The notes: generated by a model not told the origin, from the sequence alone. A DNA stretch of 60,653 bases from Goodfellowiella coeruleoviolacea (GCF_024171785.1 NZ_JAMTCK010000027.1:1-60653), one strand, 5' to 3'. Shown: positions 19,100 through 28,535, numbered from the stretch's first letter. Made by a program: numbers and translations.

Positions 19100-19237
19100 T
19101 CACTGATCCTCGCCGACGGGCAGGTCGTCGGTGGGAGCGGGCGTCGGCCGGACCAGGTGCAGGTCACCGGCCCGGCGGACGCCCCCGCTGGGGAACATCA
19201 CCTGCTCGACCCGAACGGCCGACTGCGAGGACACCAC
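19100..19237 (-). CDS. Possible 45-residue small protein upstream of the GbsR-type regulator
   Basis: On the minus strand a GTG with GGAAGG 9 nt upstream opens 45 codons (MVSSQSAVRVEQVMFPSGGV at the start, TDDLPVGEDQ at the end) and stops 71 nt before the regulator. It lies just downstream of the AT-rich promoter-like segment, so the regulator mRNA would contain it. I recognise no domain. Chance ORFs are common at this GC content, so confidence is low. Confidence 0.28.
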   Translation of the reverse strand: MVSSQSAVRVEQVMFPSGGVRRAGDLHLVRPTPAPTDDLPVGEDQ

Positions 19238-19256
19238 AAGTCACAACCTTCCGAAG

Positions 19257-19294
19257 TTGCTAGGAATTTCAGGCTAAACTAAAATTCGTGGCAA
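19257..19294. promoter_or_regulatory. Inverted repeat and promoter-like AT-rich segment
   Basis: TTGCTAGGAATTT (19257-19269) and AAATTCGTGGCAA (19282-19294) form an inverted repeat matching at 10 of 13 positions, with a 12-bp spacer. On the plus strand TTGCTA-17-TAAAAT looks like a vegetative promoter; on the minus strand TTGCTG-18-TAGCCT could drive the regulator. The site is a good operator candidate for the GbsR-like protein. Confidence 0.45.
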
Positions 19295-19383
19295 CAGCAA
19301 GGGCCGGTGATCGTCGAGAGCGTCGAGTCCCGGCTCAGCCGCCCCGGTCCAGCGCGGACCAGCCGGGTCAGCTCAGCTCACTC

Positions 19384-19430
19384 CAGGTCAGGTCAGGTCA
19401 GTCCAGGCGAGGTCAGGACAGGCGAGGTCA
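19384..19430 (+). repeat. Degenerate pentanucleotide repeat AGGTC/AGGCG/AGGAC
   Basis: About nine consecutive 5-bp units of the AGGTC type, some changed to AGTCC, AGGCG or AGGAC, end inside the stop codon of the SLOG gene. Such short-period arrays can change length by slippage. Confidence 0.7.
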
Positions 19431-19919
19431 GTCGCGGGCGGCGCCGGCGGGCCAGACGACCCGCACCGGCAGCCCGGCCGCCCTGGCGCGCGCCACCACG
19501 TCGCCGGTGCCCCCGGCACCGCCGGCCGGCTGGCCGTCCCACACCGCGACCAGGTGGTCGACCCGGTCGAGGACGCGCTGGTTGGCGGCCACGTAGGCGC
19601 GCCGGCCGGACCGCGCGAACGGCAGCACCGTCACTGCCGAGGCGGCGGCGCGCAGCGCGTCGAAGTCGGCCACGTGCTCGGGGGCCAGCCGGTCCCGGTA
19701 GTCCAACGCCGGCAGCACCACCTCCAGTCGCCCGCCCAGTTCCAGCAGCACCCTGGCGAACACCTGGTCGGCGCCGGGCGCCAGGCAGCTCACCCCGGTC
19801 AGCGCGCCGGACGCCGCACCGAGTTCGCGCAGTGCCGCCCCCAGTTCGGCGGCCACCACCGGCAGGCACGCCGGGGCCAGGTTGGAGTGCCCGGTGACGC
19901 CCACGGTGCTCGTTGTCAC
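19428..19919 (-). CDS. SLOG/DprA-like Rossmann-fold protein (putative nucleotide-binding)
   Basis: The 163-residue protein starts STVGVTGHSNL and has SCLAPGADQVFA near residue 47, VVLPALDYRD near residue 67 and DRVDHLVAVWDGQPAGGAGG near residue 119. This order (GxTGH, GADxxF, late WDGxPA-GG-GT) is that of SLOG-superfamily proteins, which bind nucleotides or nucleotide-derived signals. It is encoded 44 bp after the XRE regulator on the same strand, suggesting an operon. I used the GTG at 19919; an upstream frame to 20123 overlaps the regulator and is not conserved. The ligand is unknown. Confidence 0.7.
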   Translation of the reverse strand: MTTSTVGVTGHSNLAPACLPVVAAELGAALRELGAASGALTGVSCLAPGADQVFARVLLELGGRLEVVLPALDYRDRLAPEHVADFDALRAAASAVTVLPFARSGRRAYVAANQRVLDRVDHLVAVWDGQPAGGAGGTGDVVARARAAGLPVRVVWPAGAARD

Positions 19920-19963
19920 CCGGGAACCCTCGTGGAGCAAGCCGACCACCGCGACTCCCTTGC

Positions 19964-21517
19964 CTAGGCCGTCCGCACCGTGCGGATGGCGTCCCTGGTC
20001 TCCCGCACCGCGGGCAGCTGCCGGTGCCGCGCCGACTCCCTGGCGAAGTCCTGGAGCTTGCGCAGCACCCGGCCGGAGCGCAGTTTCACGGCGGTCGGCA
20101 GCACGCTCTTGATCAGCGCGCACGCCTCCTCCGGATCACCGGCCACCACCCTGGTCCTGGCCAGCCCGATCACGTCGAACGCGCGGTTGCGCAGCCGGGA
20201 CGGGTCGCGCAGCGCCAGGGCCCGGCGGATGTGCTGCTCGGCCAGTGGTGCCTGGCGCGGGTCGTGGGCGGCCAGGTCGCGCAGGCGAGCGCCGATCACG
20301 CCCTCCAGCTCGGCCTCGTCGAAGTTGTGCAGCCAGTGCGGCTCGGCGCTGGCGTTGCGGTTGGTGAAGCACTCCTGGGCCATGCCGATCGCGCGGTGGA
20401 ACTCCCGGACCTGGCCCATCTGCGCGTACGCCCACGCCTCCCTGGTCAGCAGCACCGCGCGCAGCGTCGGCGTCGCCGTGCGCCTGGTCCCGTACTGGCC
20501 CAGCTGCACCAGGTCCAGGCCGTCCTCGGGGCGGCCCAGGTCGAACATCTGGCGCGCCATGGCCGCCAGGCACATGGCGGCGAACGGGTCGTTGCGGCCG
20601 GCCTTGGCCATCCGCACGGCCAGCACGTAGTAGCGCTGGGCCGCGTCGTGCAGGCCGGCGTCCCAGGACATGCTCGCCGCCACCTTGGCCAGCTCCGCCC
20701 CGATGAAGAACGCGCGCTCGGTGGTGGGGCCGGCCGGCGCCCGCTGCAGTCGCTCGGCCAGTTCGTCGAGCTGCCCGAGCACGGCCTTGCGGGCCAGCCC
20801 GGCACCACCCCGGCCGCCCCAGCCGCGCAGCCCCTCGCTGACGCGCTGGAGCGCGGCGAGTTCGTCCTCGGAGACGGCCGCCCCGGAGGACCAGCGGGAC
20901 ATGGACGGGACCGGGTTGAGCCACCGCTGCAGCGGTTCCACCAGGGCGGAGCCCACTGTGACCGCGGCCGCCCCGGTGAGCGCGGCCCTTCTGCTGATTG
21001 CCAAGTCGCTCCTTGTCGTCTCCTCAACCGACCGAGCGATGCTCGGCGCGTCCCAGGCCGCGCTGAACACGTCGGGCGCCGGGTCTCGGTCGGCATCGGC
21101 TCTGCCCGTGGCACCGGTCCGGTCGAACCACAGCCGGTCGGCGGGCACGCGCAGCACCTCGGCGAAGTGCTTGAGCTTGTCCATCCGGTCGATCGGGTTC
21201 TCACCGGTCTCGTAGCGGCTCAGCTGCGCCTGGCTGATGCCCAGCCAGGTCGCCAGCCGGTCCTGGGTGATCCGGTTGACGTGGTGCGGGTGGTGCCGGT
21301 AGGCCGCCAGCAGCGCGCCCATGTCCCGGTCGGCGAACGCGCCGGCCAGCACCGAGTGGCTCCAGAACGACTCGGGCACCTCGGGTGGGCCGAAGACCTG
21401 TGGGCGCGCGTTGCGGCGGCAGCGGTTGCACAACCGGTCCGAGTTGTCGGAAGCGATCAGGGCCCCGCACGGGCAGGCGCGCCGGATGCTGGACCCCCGT
21501 AATCCGAACGATTCCAT
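19964..21517 (-). CDS. Large XRE-family transcriptional regulator with zinc-finger-like N-terminus and helical repeats
   Basis: The 517-residue protein begins with a CPCGALIASDNSDRLCNRC motif (two Cys pairs, probably zinc-binding), followed by an XRE helix-turn-helix at about residues 85-130 (TQDRLATWLGISQAQLSRYE). The rest is alpha-helical with a TPR-like pattern from about residue 245 to the end. This build is frequent in actinomycetes, where such regulators control development or specialised metabolism, often together with small neighbour proteins. It is transcribed with the SLOG protein and divergently from the uncharacterised gene at 21766, whose promoter it may control. Confidence 0.88.
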   Translation of the reverse strand: MESFGLRGSSIRRACPCGALIASDNSDRLCNRCRRNARPQVFGPPEVPESFWSHSVLAGAFADRDMGALLAAYRHHPHHVNRITQDRLATWLGISQAQLSRYETGENPIDRMDKLKHFAEVLRVPADRLWFDRTGATGRADADRDPAPDVFSAAWDAPSIARSVEETTRSDLAISRRAALTGAAAVTVGSALVEPLQRWLNPVPSMSRWSSGAAVSEDELAALQRVSEGLRGWGGRGGAGLARKAVLGQLDELAERLQRAPAGPTTERAFFIGAELAKVAASMSWDAGLHDAAQRYYVLAVRMAKAGRNDPFAAMCLAAMARQMFDLGRPEDGLDLVQLGQYGTRRTATPTLRAVLLTREAWAYAQMGQVREFHRAIGMAQECFTNRNASAEPHWLHNFDEAELEGVIGARLRDLAAHDPRQAPLAEQHIRRALALRDPSRLRNRAFDVIGLARTRVVAGDPEEACALIKSVLPTAVKLRSGRVLRKLQDFARESARHRQLPAVRETRDAIRTVRTA

Positions 21518-21547
21518 GGCCTCGCCCCCGTCACTGAGCGTGCTGGC

Positions 21548-21575
21548 AGTGTAATCACTGGTTACCGGCTGTCCA
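21548..21575 (-). promoter_or_regulatory. Promoter of the XRE regulator
   Basis: On the minus strand TGGACA (21570-21575) and TACACT (21548-21553) are separated by 16 bp, a fair match to a vegetative promoter, and lie just upstream of the ATG. TATAAA at 21587-21592 on the plus strand may serve the divergent gene. Confidence 0.45.
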
Positions 21576-21765
21576 TGCAGCTCACGTATAAAAACGCGGA
21601 CCTGGGCGCACCGAAATACGCCGATCGCATGAGGTTCACTCGTTCGAGGAGTGGTATCCGGCCCGGGCCAGCCGGACGCTGTGCGGCAGCGCCACTCGGG
21701 ACGATCCGCACACCGAGCCTGCCCGCCGCTGGCGGACCGCCGGACCGGAAGGACGTGGAGTCCGA

Positions 21766-22245
21766 ATGACCATCACATCGATCAGCGAGCGTGACGTGCG
21801 ACCCGAGCCGGGCCCCCGGCGAGCCCTGGGCGAGGCCCTGGCCGGCTACCGGGTGCTCGGCTGGCAGGTGAGCGCCTCCGAACAGGGGGTGTTCCTCCCC
21901 CTCGGCCCGGCCACCACCGGGCTGGTCATGCCGGCCCGCACCGGCTCCCGCGTGCTCGCCGACCTCAAGGCGCGGATGCTGGCCGGGCCGGTGATCGCCA
22001 TCCCCGGCCCCCGGGAGCAGTGGATCTTCCTGGCCGAGCTGGTCGCCCTGCTGCCCGCCCACCTGCGCGCGCCCGCCCAGGTGCAGTTCGTCCGCTCCCC
22101 GCAGCGCGTGGTGCTGCCGCCGACCGCCACCCGCTACGGGCCGGTGCGCTGGGCCAACCCGCCGTCACCCAGCCGGCACTGGTTCCCGCCGTTCACCGCG
22201 GTGCTGGCGCTGGCCAGGAGCGCGGCCAACGCCGACCAGGACTGA
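21766..22245 (+). CDS. Conserved actinomycete protein of unknown function, paralogue 1
   Basis: The 159-residue protein has no domain that I recognise. It shares a pattern with the product of 28706-29188: a central GPVxxxPGxxxxWxFLA segment (GPVIAIPGPREQWIFLAE near residue 71) and a C-terminal LPPxxTxxGxVxWAxPPSP segment (LPPTATRYGPVRWANPPSP near residue 112). GGAG precedes the ATG at good spacing. It is divergent from the XRE regulator. The GWQV start vaguely recalls Prim-Pol N-terminal domains, but this is not enough to assign a function. Confidence 0.7.
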   Translation: MTITSISERDVRPEPGPRRALGEALAGYRVLGWQVSASEQGVFLPLGPATTGLVMPARTGSRVLADLKARMLAGPVIAIPGPREQWIFLAELVALLPAHLRAPAQVQFVRSPQRVVLPPTATRYGPVRWANPPSPSRHWFPPFTAVLALARSAANADQD

Positions 22246-22353
22246 CGCCGCACGCCCCCGCCGGACGGCCCGAGCGGGTGCCCCGCCCCGGATACTCCCA
22301 GCTCACCTGGTGCATGTGAGGATGGCGTCCACTCGCAGACCAGGGAGGCCAGA

Positions 22354-22794
22354 GTGGACGACACCACGACCGGGCCGGCGCGCCGGTCCGTGCTGTGCGG
22401 GCTGGCGGTGGGGCTGCTCGCGCCCGGCGTGCTGGCCGCGTGCGGCACGAGCCCGGCCACGAACACCGGGACCACGAGCACCGGCACGGGCAAGCCGGGC
22501 GACCAGGTCGCCGCGCTCGCCGACGTGCCGGTGGGCGGTGGGCTGCTGGTCAACATGGCCGGCAACGGCCGGCTGCTGGTGGTCCGCCCGACCGACAACG
22601 AGGTCAGGGCCTACAACCCGACCTGCCCGCACCTGGGCAGCACGGTGAGCCCGCCGGCCGGCGGCGTGATCACCTGCCCGACCCACGGCAGCCAGTTCGA
22701 CCCGGCCACCGGCGCGGTCCGCAAGGGCCCGGCGACCACCGGCCTGACCGAGGTCAAGGTGCGCGTCGACGGCGATCGGGTGCTGCTGGTCTGA
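22354..22794 (+). CDS. Rieske [2Fe-2S] lipoprotein, Tat-type
   Basis: The 146-residue protein starts with a twin-arginine region (ARRSVLCGLAVGLLAPGV) and a lipobox ending in Ala-Cys near residue 29, so it should be exported folded and lipid-anchored. The Rieske ligands are intact: CPHLGS near residue 89 and CPTHGS near residue 108, each supplying Cys and His to the cluster. It is a single-domain protein of the arsenite-oxidase-small-subunit or QcrA-like type but far too short for QcrA. AGGGAGG precedes the GTG start. Its redox partner is not encoded nearby. Confidence 0.93.
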   Translation: MDDTTTGPARRSVLCGLAVGLLAPGVLAACGTSPATNTGTTSTGTGKPGDQVAALADVPVGGGLLVNMAGNGRLLVVRPTDNEVRAYNPTCPHLGSTVSPPAGGVITCPTHGSQFDPATGAVRKGPATTGLTEVKVRVDGDRVLLV

Positions 22795-22835
22795 GCCGGA
22801 ACCGGCGCCGATCGCCGTCGTTCTAGCCAGCGGGA

Positions 22836-23219
22836 ATGCCGTCGGCGCCCCAGCGCACCCAGTTCGTCAACCCGGAACTGGGCCACGTGGGCGTGCAGTT
22901 CCTGGTGCTCGGCCTGAGCGCGGTGCTGGTCGGGTTGAGCACCGACGGCTCGATCGGCCTGCTGGCCGGCCGGATCGGCGGCCTGTTGCGGCGCAGCCGC
23001 CGGTTCGCCCGCTGGCTGAACCTGTTCGCCGGCACCGTGTTCGCCGCCCTGGCCGCACGCCTGGTCGCGGCACCCGAACAGGACGGTGCATCCCCCGCCC
23101 GCCCGCCCGGCTGGTGCCGGGCGACGGTGGCATTGCGGCTCTCGCCGCCCGGCGATGGTGGGATTCGCGGATCGCCAGGCTGGCGCCGGGCAATCCGCGG
23201 TGTCGGTGGGGAAACGTAG
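22836..23219 (+). pseudogene. LysE/RhtB-family exporter remnant (C-terminal part only)
   Basis: The frame contains QFVNPELGHVGVQFLVLGLS followed by a second helix and the RRSRRFARWLNLFAGTVFAAL end that is typical of the C-terminal third of LysE-type amino-acid exporters. About the first 110-120 residues of the family are missing, and an in-frame TAG lies at 22824-22826, just before the fragment. From about 23080 the frame no longer resembles the family. I therefore read it as a decayed gene, not a short functional one. Confidence 0.65.
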
Positions 23220-23222
23220 GCT
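23217..23222 (+). promoter_or_regulatory. -10 box for leaderless uvrC
   Basis: TAGGCT ends 6 nt before the GTG of uvrC, without an SD between. Confidence 0.55.
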
Positions 23223-23228
23223 TGCGGG

Positions 23229-25394
23229 GTGGCCGACCCGTCAACCTATCGACCCGCACCAGGGACCATCCCCGACGCACCCGGTGTGTACAAGTTCCGG
23301 GACGCCGGCGGCAGGGTGATCTACGTCGGCAAGGCGAAAAGCCTGCGCAGCCGGCTGTCGTCGTACTTCGCCGACCTCGCCACCCTGCACCCGCGCACCC
23401 GGCAGATGGTGACCACCGCCGCCGGGGTCGAGTGGACCGTGGTCGGCACCGAGGTCGAGGCGCTGCAGCTGGAGTACTCCTGGATCAAGGAGTTCGACCC
23501 CAGGTTCAACGTCCGCTACCGGGACGACAAGTCCTACCCGGTGCTCGCGGTCACGCTCAACGAGGAGGTGCCGCGGATCTCGGTCACCCGGGGCGCGCGG
23601 CGCAAGGGGGTGCGCTACTTCGGCCCCTACTCGCACGCCTGGGCCATCCGCGAGACCGTGGACCTGCTGCTGCGCGTGTTCCCGGCGCGCACCTGCAAGG
23701 ACAGCGAGTTCAAGCAGTGCGCCCAGCGGGGCCGGCCCTGCCTGCTCGGCGACATCGGCAAGTGCTCGGCGCCCTGCGTCGGCCGGGTCTCGCCCGGCGA
23801 GCACCGGGAGATCGTGAACTCGTTCTGCGAGTTCATGGCCGGCCGCACCGACGTCATGGTGCGCCGGCTGGAGCGGGAGATGACCGAGGCGGCCGAGCAA
23901 CTGGAGTTCGAGCGGGCCGCCCGGCTGCGCGACGACCTGACCGCGCTGCGCCGGGCCATGGAGAAGCAGGCCGTGGTGTTCGGCGACGGCACCGACGCCG
24001 ACGTGGTGGCCTTCGCCCAGGACGAGCTGGAGGCCGCCGTCCAGGTCTTCCACGTGCGCGGCGGCCGGGTGCGCGGCCAGCGCGGCTGGGTGGTCGAGAA
24101 GGTCGAGGACATGGACGTGCCCGGCCTGGTCGACCAGTTCATCACCCAGTTCTACGGCGAGCAGGTCGAGTCGTCCGAGGCGGGCTCGCCCGGCACGCCG
24201 GACGCGGTCGGGGCCGAGCCGGCCGGTCCGGTGCCGCGCGAGGTGCTGGTCCCGGAGCTGCCCACCGACGTCGAGGCGCTCACCGACTGGCTGTCCGGCC
24301 TGCGTGGCGCCCGGGTGCACATCCGCGTGCCGCAGCGCGGCGACAAGCGGGCCCTGATGGAGACGGTCGCCCGCAACGCGGCCGAGGCGTTCGTGCAGCA
24401 CAAGCTGCGCCGGGCCGGCGACCTGACCGCGCGCTCGGCCGCGCTGGAGGAACTGCAGCAGGCACTGGACCTGGACACCGCGCCACTGCGCATCGAGTGC
24501 GTCGACGTCAGCCACGTGCAGGGCACCGACGTGGTGGCCTCCCTGGTGGTCTTCGAGGACGGCCTGCCGCGCAAGTCCGAGTACCGCAAGTTCGCCGTGC
24601 GCGAGGGCGCGCAGCGCGGTGACGTCGGCTCCATCGCCGAGGTGGTGCGCCGTCGCTTCGCCCGCTACCGCGCCGAGACCGGCCTGGCCGCGACCACCCC
24701 GACCGACCCCGCGTCGACCGACGTCATGCCCGGCGACCAGGTGTCACCAGGTGACCCCGCGCCGGTCGACACAGCACCAGTCGACACAGCACCGGTCGAC
24801 ACAGCACCGACCGGAGAGGCGGTCGGCGGCACCCCGCCCGGCATCGACCCGGAGACCGGGCGGCCCCGCAAGTTCGCCTACCGGCCCAACCTGCTGGTGG
24901 TCGACGGCGGCGCGCCGCAGGCCGCGGCGGCTGCCGAGGTGCTCGCCGACCTCGGGGTGACCGACATCGCGGTGATCGGCCTGGCCAAGCGGATGGAGGA
25001 GGTGTGGGTGCCGGGCGAGCCCGATCCGGTGATCCTGCCCCGCAACAGCGAGGCCATGTACCTGATGCAGCGGGTGCGTGACGAGTCGCACAACTTCGCC
25101 ATCCGCTACCACCGGCAGAAGCGGTCCAAGCGGATGGTCGCCTCCGAACTGGACGCCGTGCCCGGCCTCGGCCAGGCCCGGAAAACCGCGCTGCTCAAGC
25201 ACTTCGGCTCGGTGCGGCGGCTGCGCGAGGCCAGTGTGGCGGAGATCGCGGCGGTGCCCGGGTTCGGGCAGCGGACCGCGGAGACCGTGCACGCGGCCCT
25301 GGCCGGAGGGCAGCCCGGTGCGGCCCCGGGCGAGCCCGCTGGAAACAATGGTGGGCACGGGGTCGAGCAGTTGACTAAGGGGGAACAGACGTGA
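23229..25394 (+). CDS. uvrC: UvrABC system protein C (excinuclease subunit)
   Basis: UvrC makes both incisions in nucleotide excision repair. Domains in order: GIY-YIG nuclease (residues 18-95, [20 protein letters not shown]), a Cys cluster near residues 157-180, the UVR motif near residue 215, the RNase H-like nuclease ([19 protein letters not shown] near residue 423, [11 protein letters not shown] near residue 553) and two helix-hairpin-helix motifs at 640-690. At 721 residues it is longer than the usual 600-650: residues 484-546 form a low-complexity insert with three PVDTA units encoded by a 15-bp repeat. It heads the uvrC-rapZ-yvcK-whiA operon; its TGA overlaps the rapZ GTG. Confidence 0.96.
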   Translation: MADPSTYRPAPGTIPDAPGVYKFRDAGGRVIYVGKAKSLRSRLSSYFADLATLHPRTRQMVTTAAGVEWTVVGTEVEALQLEYSWIKEFDPRFNVRYRDDKSYPVLAVTLNEEVPRISVTRGARRKGVRYFGPYSHAWAIRETVDLLLRVFPARTCKDSEFKQCAQRGRPCLLGDIGKCSAPCVGRVSPGEHREIVNSFCEFMAGRTDVMVRRLEREMTEAAEQLEFERAARLRDDLTALRRAMEKQAVVFGDGTDADVVAFAQDELEAAVQVFHVRGGRVRGQRGWVVEKVEDMDVPGLVDQFITQFYGEQVESSEAGSPGTPDAVGAEPAGPVPREVLVPELPTDVEALTDWLSGLRGARVHIRVPQRGDKRALMETVARNAAEAFVQHKLRRAGDLTARSAALEELQQALDLDTAPLRIECVDVSHVQGTDVVASLVVFEDGLPRKSEYRKFAVREGAQRGDVGSIAEVVRRRFARYRAETGLAATTPTDPASTDVMPGDQVSPGDPAPVDTAPVDTAPVDTAPTGEAVGGTPPGIDPETGRPRKFAYRPNLLVVDGGAPQAAAAAEVLADLGVTDIAVIGLAKRMEEVWVPGEPDPVILPRNSEAMYLMQRVRDESHNFAIRYHRQKRSKRMVASELDAVPGLGQARKTALLKHFGSVRRLREASVAEIAAVPGFGQRTAETVHAALAGGQPGAAPGEPAGNNGGHGVEQLTKGEQT
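24771..24812 (+). repeat. Three 15-bp direct repeats inside uvrC
   Basis: The string CCGGTCGACACAGCA (once with an A for G) occurs three times in a row, coding for PVDTA units in the insert of UvrC. Confidence 0.85.
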
Positions 25395-26281
25395 CGAGAC
25401 AAGCCGGGGCGAGCACCACCGGCATCGAGGTGGCCGTGGTCACCGGCCTGTCCGGGGCCGGCCGCAGCACCGCCGCCAAGTGCCTGGAGGATCTCGGCTG
25501 GTTCGTGGTGGACAACCTGCCGCCCGAGCTGATCGCCACCATGGTGGAACTCGGCGCGCAGGCCAGGGGCGCGATCACCAGGGTCGCCGTGGTGATGGAC
25601 GTGCGCAGCCGGGCGTTCACCGACGACCTGGCCTCCATCATCAAGGACCTGGACGCGCGCGGCTACAAGCCGAGGGTGCTCTTCCTGGAGGCCACCGACG
25701 AGGTGCTGATCCGGCGCTTCGAGCAGGTCCGGCGCTCCCACCCGATGCAGGGCGACGGCCGGCTGGCCGACGGCATCAAGGCCGAGCGGCACCTGCTCAC
25801 GCCGCTGCGCGAGGAGGCCGACCTGGTGCTGGACAGCTCGGCGCTGTCCGTGCACCAGTTGCGCGCCAAGATCGAGGACGCGTTCGGCACCGAGTCGGCC
25901 ACCCGCACCAGGGTCACCGTGCTGTCCTTCGGCTACAAGTACGGCCTGCCCATGGACGCGGACCTGGTGATGGACGTGCGGTTCCTGCCCAACCCGTTCT
26001 GGATACCCGAGCTGCGGGAACAGACCGGGCTGGACGCGGAGGTGCGCAACTACGTGCTCAGCCAGGAGGGCGCCGAGGAGTTCCTGGACCGCTACCACGA
26101 CCTGCTGCGGCTGATCGGCGCCGGCTACCACCGCGAGGGCAAGCGCTACCTCACCCTCGCCGTCGGCTGCACCGGCGGCAAGCACCGCAGCGTGGCCATC
26201 TCCGAGGACCTGGCGGCCCGGCTGGCCAACGAGGACGGCATGGCGGTCAAGGTCGTGCACCGGGACCTGGGGCGGGAGTGA
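25391..26281 (+). CDS. rapZ: RNase adapter protein RapZ / nucleotide-binding protein
   Basis: The 296-residue protein has a Walker [10 protein letters not shown] near residue 19, the VDNLPPEL segment near residue 41, the [20 protein letters not shown] segment near residue 100 and the C-terminal [10 protein letters not shown] motif near residue 259 of the RapZ (YvcJ) family. In E. coli RapZ controls glmZ RNA decay; in actinobacteria the RNA target is unknown and the family is described as a GTP/ATP-binding protein. It overlaps uvrC and yvcK by four bases each, the conserved rapZ-yvcK-whiA arrangement. Confidence 0.95.
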   Translation: MTRQAGASTTGIEVAVVTGLSGAGRSTAAKCLEDLGWFVVDNLPPELIATMVELGAQARGAITRVAVVMDVRSRAFTDDLASIIKDLDARGYKPRVLFLEATDEVLIRRFEQVRRSHPMQGDGRLADGIKAERHLLTPLREEADLVLDSSALSVHQLRAKIEDAFGTESATRTRVTVLSFGYKYGLPMDADLVMDVRFLPNPFWIPELREQTGLDAEVRNYVLSQEGAEEFLDRYHDLLRLIGAGYHREGKRYLTLAVGCTGGKHRSVAISEDLAARLANEDGMAVKVVHRDLGRE

Positions 26282-27465
26282 CGGACACAGCACCGACAGG
26301 CACCACCGCACCGGCCGCGTCGCCGACACCGGCCGGCGCGGGCCTGGGCGAGAGGGCGAACGGGAGCACCGAGGCGGACGCGCCGCTGCGCGCGGTCGCG
26401 CTCGGCGGCGGGCACGGGCTGCAGGCCACGCTCACCGCGCTGCGGCGGATCACCACCGCGGTGACCGCCGTGGTGACCGTGGCCGACGACGGCGGCTCCT
26501 CCGGGCGGCTGCGCCGCGAACTGGGCCTGCTGCCACCGGGCGACCTGCGCAAGGCACTGGAGGCGCTGGCCGCCGCCGACGACGAGGGCCAGCTGTGGCG
26601 GCGGGTGTTCCAACGCCGCTTCGGCGGCAACGGGGCACTGGCCGGGCACGCCGTGGGCAACCTGCTGCTGGCCGGGCTGCTGGAGGAGCTGGGCGACCCG
26701 GTCGCCGCGCTGGACCAGGCCCGCCAGCTGCTCGGCGTGCGCGGCCGGGTGCTGCCCATGTGCACCGACCCGCTGGACATCGAGGCCGACGTGGTCGGCC
26801 TGGACGAGGACGCCTCGGCGGTGCGCCGCATCCGCGGCCAGGTCGCCGTGGCCACCACACCCGGGCTGGTGCGCCGCATCCGGCTGCACACCGCCGGTCG
26901 ACCCGGCCAGCTGCCCAGGGCCTGCCCGCAGGCGGTGGCCGCGGTGCGGGAGGCCGACGTGGTGCTGCTCGGTCCGGGCTCGTGGTTCACCAGCGTGCTG
27001 CCGCACCTGCTGGTGCCCGAACTGCACGAGGCGCTGGTGGACACCTCGGCCCGCAAGGTCGTCGTGCTCAACCTCGTGCCGCAGCCGGGGGAGACCGCCG
27101 GGTTCTCCCCGGAACGGCACCTGGACGTGCTGTGCGAGCACGCGCCCCGGCTGCGGGTGGACGCGGTCATCGCCGACACCGACTCGGTGCCCACGCCCGA
27201 CCGGCTGCGCCGGGCGGCGGCGGAACTCGGCGCCCAGGCCCACCTGGCCAGGATCGCCACCCGGCAGGCGCCGGACCGGCATGACCCGGAAGCGTTGGCT
27301 GTCAGCCTTCTGGCCGCGCTCGGCAGGCGAACCAGCGCCCCGAGCAGCACACTGATCGGCGCCAAGGTCAAGACCGCCGAGCGCGACACCGCCGTCGCCC
27401 CCGGTGAGCGCCAGGGCCGAGGCAGTACCGATTCCGAACGGAGAGGGGAGGACCCGTGGCGATGA
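26278..27465 (+). CDS. yvcK: YvcK/CofD-like protein (gluconeogenesis factor)
   Basis: The 395-residue protein has the CofD-like Rossmann fold with [15 protein letters not shown] near residue 42, [16 protein letters not shown] near residue 68, [15 protein letters not shown] near residue 123 and [15 protein letters not shown] near residue 232. YvcK binds UDP-sugars and links cell-wall synthesis with carbon metabolism. The first 40 residues form an Ala/Thr/Pro-rich tail not found in most relatives. Its last codons overlap whiA by ten bases. Confidence 0.95.
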   Translation: MTDTAPTGTTAPAASPTPAGAGLGERANGSTEADAPLRAVALGGGHGLQATLTALRRITTAVTAVVTVADDGGSSGRLRRELGLLPPGDLRKALEALAAADDEGQLWRRVFQRRFGGNGALAGHAVGNLLLAGLLEELGDPVAALDQARQLLGVRGRVLPMCTDPLDIEADVVGLDEDASAVRRIRGQVAVATTPGLVRRIRLHTAGRPGQLPRACPQAVAAVREADVVLLGPGSWFTSVLPHLLVPELHEALVDTSARKVVVLNLVPQPGETAGFSPERHLDVLCEHAPRLRVDAVIADTDSVPTPDRLRRAAAELGAQAHLARIATRQAPDRHDPEALAVSLLAALGRRTSAPSSTLIGAKVKTAERDTAVAPGERQGRGSTDSERRGEDPWR

Positions 27466-28442
27466 CCGCGGCGGTCAAGGACGAGTTGAGCCGCTTGGCG
27501 GTGTCCAAGACCTGTTGTCGCCGGGCCGAGGTCTCCTCCTTGCTGCGGTTCGCCGGTGGTCTGCACATCGTGGCCGGACGGGTGGTCGTGGAGGCCGAGC
27601 TGGACATGGGCTCGGCGGCCAGGCGACTGCGCAAGGAGATCCACGAGCTGTTCGGCCACCACTCGGAGGTACACATGATCACCTCCGGCGGGCTGCGCAA
27701 GGGCACCCGCTACGTGGTCAGGGTGGCCAAGGACGGCGAGGGGCTGGCCAGACAGACCGGCCTGCTCGACCTGCGCGGCCGCCCGGTGCGCGGCCTGCCC
27801 GCGGCCGTGGTCTCCGGCGGCACCTGCGACGCCGAGGCGGCCTGGCGGGGCGCGTTCCTGGCGCACGGCTCGCTCACCGAGCCGGGGCGCTCCTCCGCGC
27901 TGGAGGTCACCTGCCCCGGGCCGGAGGCGGCGCTCGCGCTGGTCGGTGCGGCCCGGCGGCTGAGCATCCAGGCCAAGTCCCGGGAGGTGCGCGGCGCCGA
28001 CCGGGTGGTGGTGCGCGACGGTGACGCCATCGGCGCCATGCTCACCAGGCTCGGCGCCCACGACAGCGTGCTGGCCTGGGAGGAGCGGCGGATGCGCCGC
28101 GAGGTGCGGGCCACCGCCAACCGGCTGGCCAACTTCGACGACGCCAACCTGCGCCGCTCGGCCAGGGCCGCGGTGGCCGCCGCCGCCCGGGTGGAGCGGG
28201 CCCTGGACATCCTCGGCTCGGAGGCGCCCCGGCACCTGGTCGCGGCCGGGCAGCTGCGGCTGGCCCACCGCCAGGCGTCCCTGGAGGAACTGGGCCAGCT
28301 GTCCGACCCGCAGATGACCAAGGACGCGGTGGCCGGCCGCATCCGCCGGCTGCTCGCCATGGCGGACAAGCGGGCCAGGGAACTCGGCCTGCCCGACACC
28401 GAGTCCGCGGTCACCCCGGAGATGCTGGAAGCCGAGGTCTGA
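27456..28442 (+). CDS. whiA: Sporulation regulator WhiA
   Basis: WhiA is the DNA-binding protein that, with WhiB, controls sporulation septation genes in Streptomyces and is conserved in Gram-positives. The 328-residue protein has the LAGLIDADG-like N-terminal domain ([14 protein letters not shown]-type start, GTRYVV near residue 85) and the C-terminal helix-turn-helix with [17 protein letters not shown] near residue 223 and [16 protein letters not shown] near residue 267. GAGAGGGGAGG precedes the GTG start. It is the last gene of the uvrC operon. Confidence 0.96.
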   Translation: MAMTAAVKDELSRLAVSKTCCRRAEVSSLLRFAGGLHIVAGRVVVEAELDMGSAARRLRKEIHELFGHHSEVHMITSGGLRKGTRYVVRVAKDGEGLARQTGLLDLRGRPVRGLPAAVVSGGTCDAEAAWRGAFLAHGSLTEPGRSSALEVTCPGPEAALALVGAARRLSIQAKSREVRGADRVVVRDGDAIGAMLTRLGAHDSVLAWEERRMRREVRATANRLANFDDANLRRSARAAVAAAARVERALDILGSEAPRHLVAAGQLRLAHRQASLEELGQLSDPQMTKDAVAGRIRRLLAMADKRARELGLPDTESAVTPEMLEAEV

Positions 28443-28535
28443 GCGCCCGAGCGGCGGCTCGCCCCGGCCGGGCCCGCGCGTCGGTCCGGACCAGCCCAGT
28501 CCAGCCCGTCCCCGGCGGCTGGGTCCAGTGCGGTC

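Larger units (their letters stand above)
19029..19427. other. Regulatory region between the regulator and the SLOG gene, with a possible small ORF
   Basis: This stretch holds no long supported gene. It contains a 45-codon ORF on the minus strand (19100-19237), an unusually AT-rich promoter-like segment (19241-19300) with a 13-bp inverted repeat, and an AGGTC-type pentanucleotide repeat running from about 19384 into the stop of the SLOG gene. Confidence 0.6.

Noticed and set aside
21575-21769. 64-codon frame overlapping the start of the gene at 21766 by four bases
   Set aside because: The overlap looks like coupling, but the ATG lies before the likely transcript start, has no SD, and the product has no conserved pattern.
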